Assembly (NCBI GenBank): GCA_958447445.1 | Contig: CAUDAE010000106.1 | Span: 1-6,237, forward strand | DNA length: 6,237 bases | Source of the DNA: an uncultured Collinsella sp. | GTDB taxonomy: Bacteria; Actinomycetota; Coriobacteriia; Coriobacteriales; Coriobacteriaceae | Reading direction: 5' to 3' | Shown here: positions 5,088-6,237 of the stretch, piece after piece | Numbering within the stretch: position 1 is the first letter of the stretch | Layout: each line of letters starts with the position of its first letter | Notes under the pieces: generated by a model | Told to the model about the DNA's origin: nothing | Seen by the model: the letters and a program-made list of their open reading frames with translations, nothing else | Database searches by the model: none | Position numbers and translations under genes: made by a program

Positions 5088-5127
5088 GCGGGCCGCAGGG
5101 GTATGGGATTGGAAAGCTGCGGCCCGC
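5088..5127 (-). terminator. Hairpin after kdgK, possible attenuator or intercistronic stem
   Basis: GCGGGCCGCA (5088-5097) pairs perfectly with TGCGGCCCGC (5118-5127) around a 20-nt loop, starting 14 nt after the kdgK stop. The sequence that follows on the minus strand (TCCCTGATTCC) has no real T-run, so complete termination is unlikely. It may protect the kdgK end of the message. Its loop in minus-strand sense contains CCAATCCCATACC, close to the conserved loop of the leader RNA. Confidence 0.5.
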
Positions 5128-5141
5128 GGAATGGAGACGGA

Positions 5142-6176
5142 CTAGCGCGCGACGCGGGTGCCACCGTCGGCGGCGGATGCCACGGCTGCGATCTCGTCTG
5201 CGGTCACCAAGTTGGAGTCGCCCTTGATGGTGAGCTTGAGGATCGAAGCCGCAATCGCGTAGTTGACGGCAGCCTGCGGATCGAAGTCGTTGATGAGGGC
5301 GTGGACCAGGCCGGCGTTGAAAGCGTCGCCGGCGGCAACACCCTCGAGCACGTGCACATCGTGAGCAGGGGAGAACCAGTACTCGCCGCTCTCGGCGTCA
5401 AAGAGCATGCCCATCCAGATGGAGCGCTCGACGCAAGAGATGTTGCGGACGACCGAGGCGACCTTTTTGCAGCCGTACTCGGCGCAGATCTGACGGGCCA
5501 TCTCGACATAGGTGTCGCGCTCCTCGATGCCGTGGGCAAGGGAGCCAGAGACGCAGGTCATACCGAGGCCAGCAGGCGCATCCTCGTCGTTGGCGATGCA
5601 GATGTCGACGAGCGGCAGGAGTTCCCTCATGGTGGCCTGCGACTTCTCGGGCGACCACATCTTGCCGCGATAGTTCACGTCACACACGGTGGTGATGCCC
5701 TTGGCGCGGCAGGCGGCGAGCGCATCCTTGCAGGCGGCGGCCATCTCATCGGAGACGGCGGGGGTCACGCCGGAGAAATAGAAGACATCGATGCCCTTGA
5801 GGATCTCGTCCCAGTCAAAGACGTCGCGCTTGGCCATGTTGATGGCAGAGTACTTGCGGTCGTAGACGCAACCGTTGCCGCGCTGCGAGGCACCGACCTC
5901 AAACACATAGGAGCCAAGGCGGTCGCCCTGACGCACGACGCGCGTGGTGTCGACGTCGTAGGCCTTCAGCGAACGCAGGGCGCACTCGCCCAGACGGTTG
6001 GCCGGGACAACGGAGACGTAAGCGGCCTTGTCGCCCTGGTAGGCCAGGGAAAGCGCAGTGTTGGCCTCGGCGCCGCCGTAGCGGACGTCAAACTCGGTTG
6101 CCTGCTCAATACGCAGGTGGTCTTTGGGTGAGAGTCTCATCATGATCTCGCCGAAGGTAAGAACCGTTTTACCCAT
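5142..6176 (-). CDS. kdgK: 2-keto-3-deoxygluconate kinase (PfkB/ribokinase family)
   Basis: Cytosolic sugar kinase of 344 residues that uses ATP to make KDPG from 2-keto-3-deoxygluconate, supplying the substrate of the neighbouring aldolase. Ribokinase-fold marks are the N-terminal TFGEIMMRLSP (7-17), GGAEANTALSLAYQG (34-48), the mid-protein DVNYRGKMWSP (167-177) typical of KDG kinases, and the PfkB C-terminal signature around AAGDAFNAG (281-289) with D284 as catalytic base. IKGDSNL (317-323) replaces the usual IPGDFN element. ATG 6176 is chosen because AAAAGGAG lies about 10 nt upstream; the in-frame stretch to 6215 starts at a TTG and does not look like this family. It is first of the two genes here; other pathway genes may lie beyond the window edge. 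A generic PfkB sugar kinase is the alternative, but the pairing with eda favours KdgK. Confidence 0.9.
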   Translation of the reverse strand: MGKTVLTFGEIMMRLSPKDHLRIEQATEFDVRYGGAEANTALSLAYQGDKAAYVSVVPANRLGECALRSLKAYDVDTTRVVRQGDRLGSYVFEVGASQRGNGCVYDRKYSAINMAKRDVFDWDEILKGIDVFYFSGVTPAVSDEMAAACKDALAACRAKGITTVCDVNYRGKMWSPEKSQATMRELLPLVDICIANDEDAPAGLGMTCVSGSLAHGIEERDTYVEMARQICAEYGCKKVASVVRNISCVERSIWMGMLFDAESGEYWFSPAHDVHVLEGVAAGDAFNAGLVHALINDFDPQAAVNYAIAASILKLTIKGDSNLVTADEIAAVASAADGGTRVAR

Positions 6177-6183
6177 GGTCGCG

Positions 6184-6191
6184 CAGCTCCT
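6184..6191 (-). promoter_or_regulatory. Ribosome binding site deciding the kdgK start
   Basis: In minus-strand sense AAAAGGAG precedes ATG 6176 with a spacer of about 7-10 nt. This fixes the start against the longer in-frame option at 6215. The remaining bases to the window edge hold no recognisable promoter. Confidence 0.6.
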
Positions 6192-6237
6192 TTTACTCGT
6201 GCGTACCCCTTTCAAATGCCGTTGGCCCGGCGGTGCC

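Noticed and set aside
3905..5227. Long plus-strand open frame of 440 codons
   Set aside because: It lies mostly antisense to eda and crosses hairpins and the leader RNA. Its product is Gly/Asp/Val-rich shadow sequence, while the minus strand encodes a complete aldolase with all catalytic residues.
5031..6131. Long plus-strand open frame of 366 codons
   Set aside because: It is antisense to kdgK. The low-complexity Gly/Val/Asp/His composition is a by-product of GC-rich codons on the other strand.

Overview
The window looks like a chromosomal segment from a moderately GC-rich Gram-positive gut actinobacterium, most likely a Coriobacteriia member close to Collinsella. This is an inference from codon usage, AAAGGA-type ribosome binding sites, the gene families present and the many palindromic intergenic repeats. 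No rRNA, tRNA, CRISPR array or transposase was found.

Layout: (a) 1-703 (+): 3' part of an unrecognised gene that looks frameshifted near 580 and ends in a cluster of 19-21 bp imperfect palindromes. (b) 792-1883 (-): a stand-alone AAA/archaeal-type ATPase with a C-terminal helical or winged-helix-like region, preceded by seven 10-bp tandem repeats that carry TATACT-like promoter elements. (c) 1995-2675 (-): a YczE/YitT-like integral membrane protein with a long structured 5' leader (2675 to about 2934), a candidate promoter and a 16-bp perfect palindrome. (d) 3163-3855 (+): a GntR-family regulator with an FCD domain, bracketed by two long inverted repeats (3024-3090, 3870-3936). (e) 3937-4246: about 300 bases without a gene, packed with hairpins. 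(f) 4247-4888 (-) eda and 5142-6176 (-) kdgK, in transcription order kdgK then eda. Together they phosphorylate 2-keto-3-deoxygluconate and cleave the product to pyruvate and glyceraldehyde-3-phosphate, the lower part of hexuronate/pectin catabolism. The nearby GntR/FCD protein belongs to the family that contains UxuR/ExuR-type regulators and is a natural candidate regulator of this pathway.

The most interesting observation is that the leaders of the membrane-protein gene and of eda carry the same structured RNA (2709-2833 and 4939-5068, both minus strand). Two blocks of 19 and 13 nt are identical and in the same order. The helices around them have different sequences but keep pairing. This is what a cis-regulatory RNA or riboswitch aptamer looks like, and it links a membrane protein of unknown substrate to KDPG metabolism. 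I do not recognise it as any riboswitch class I know.
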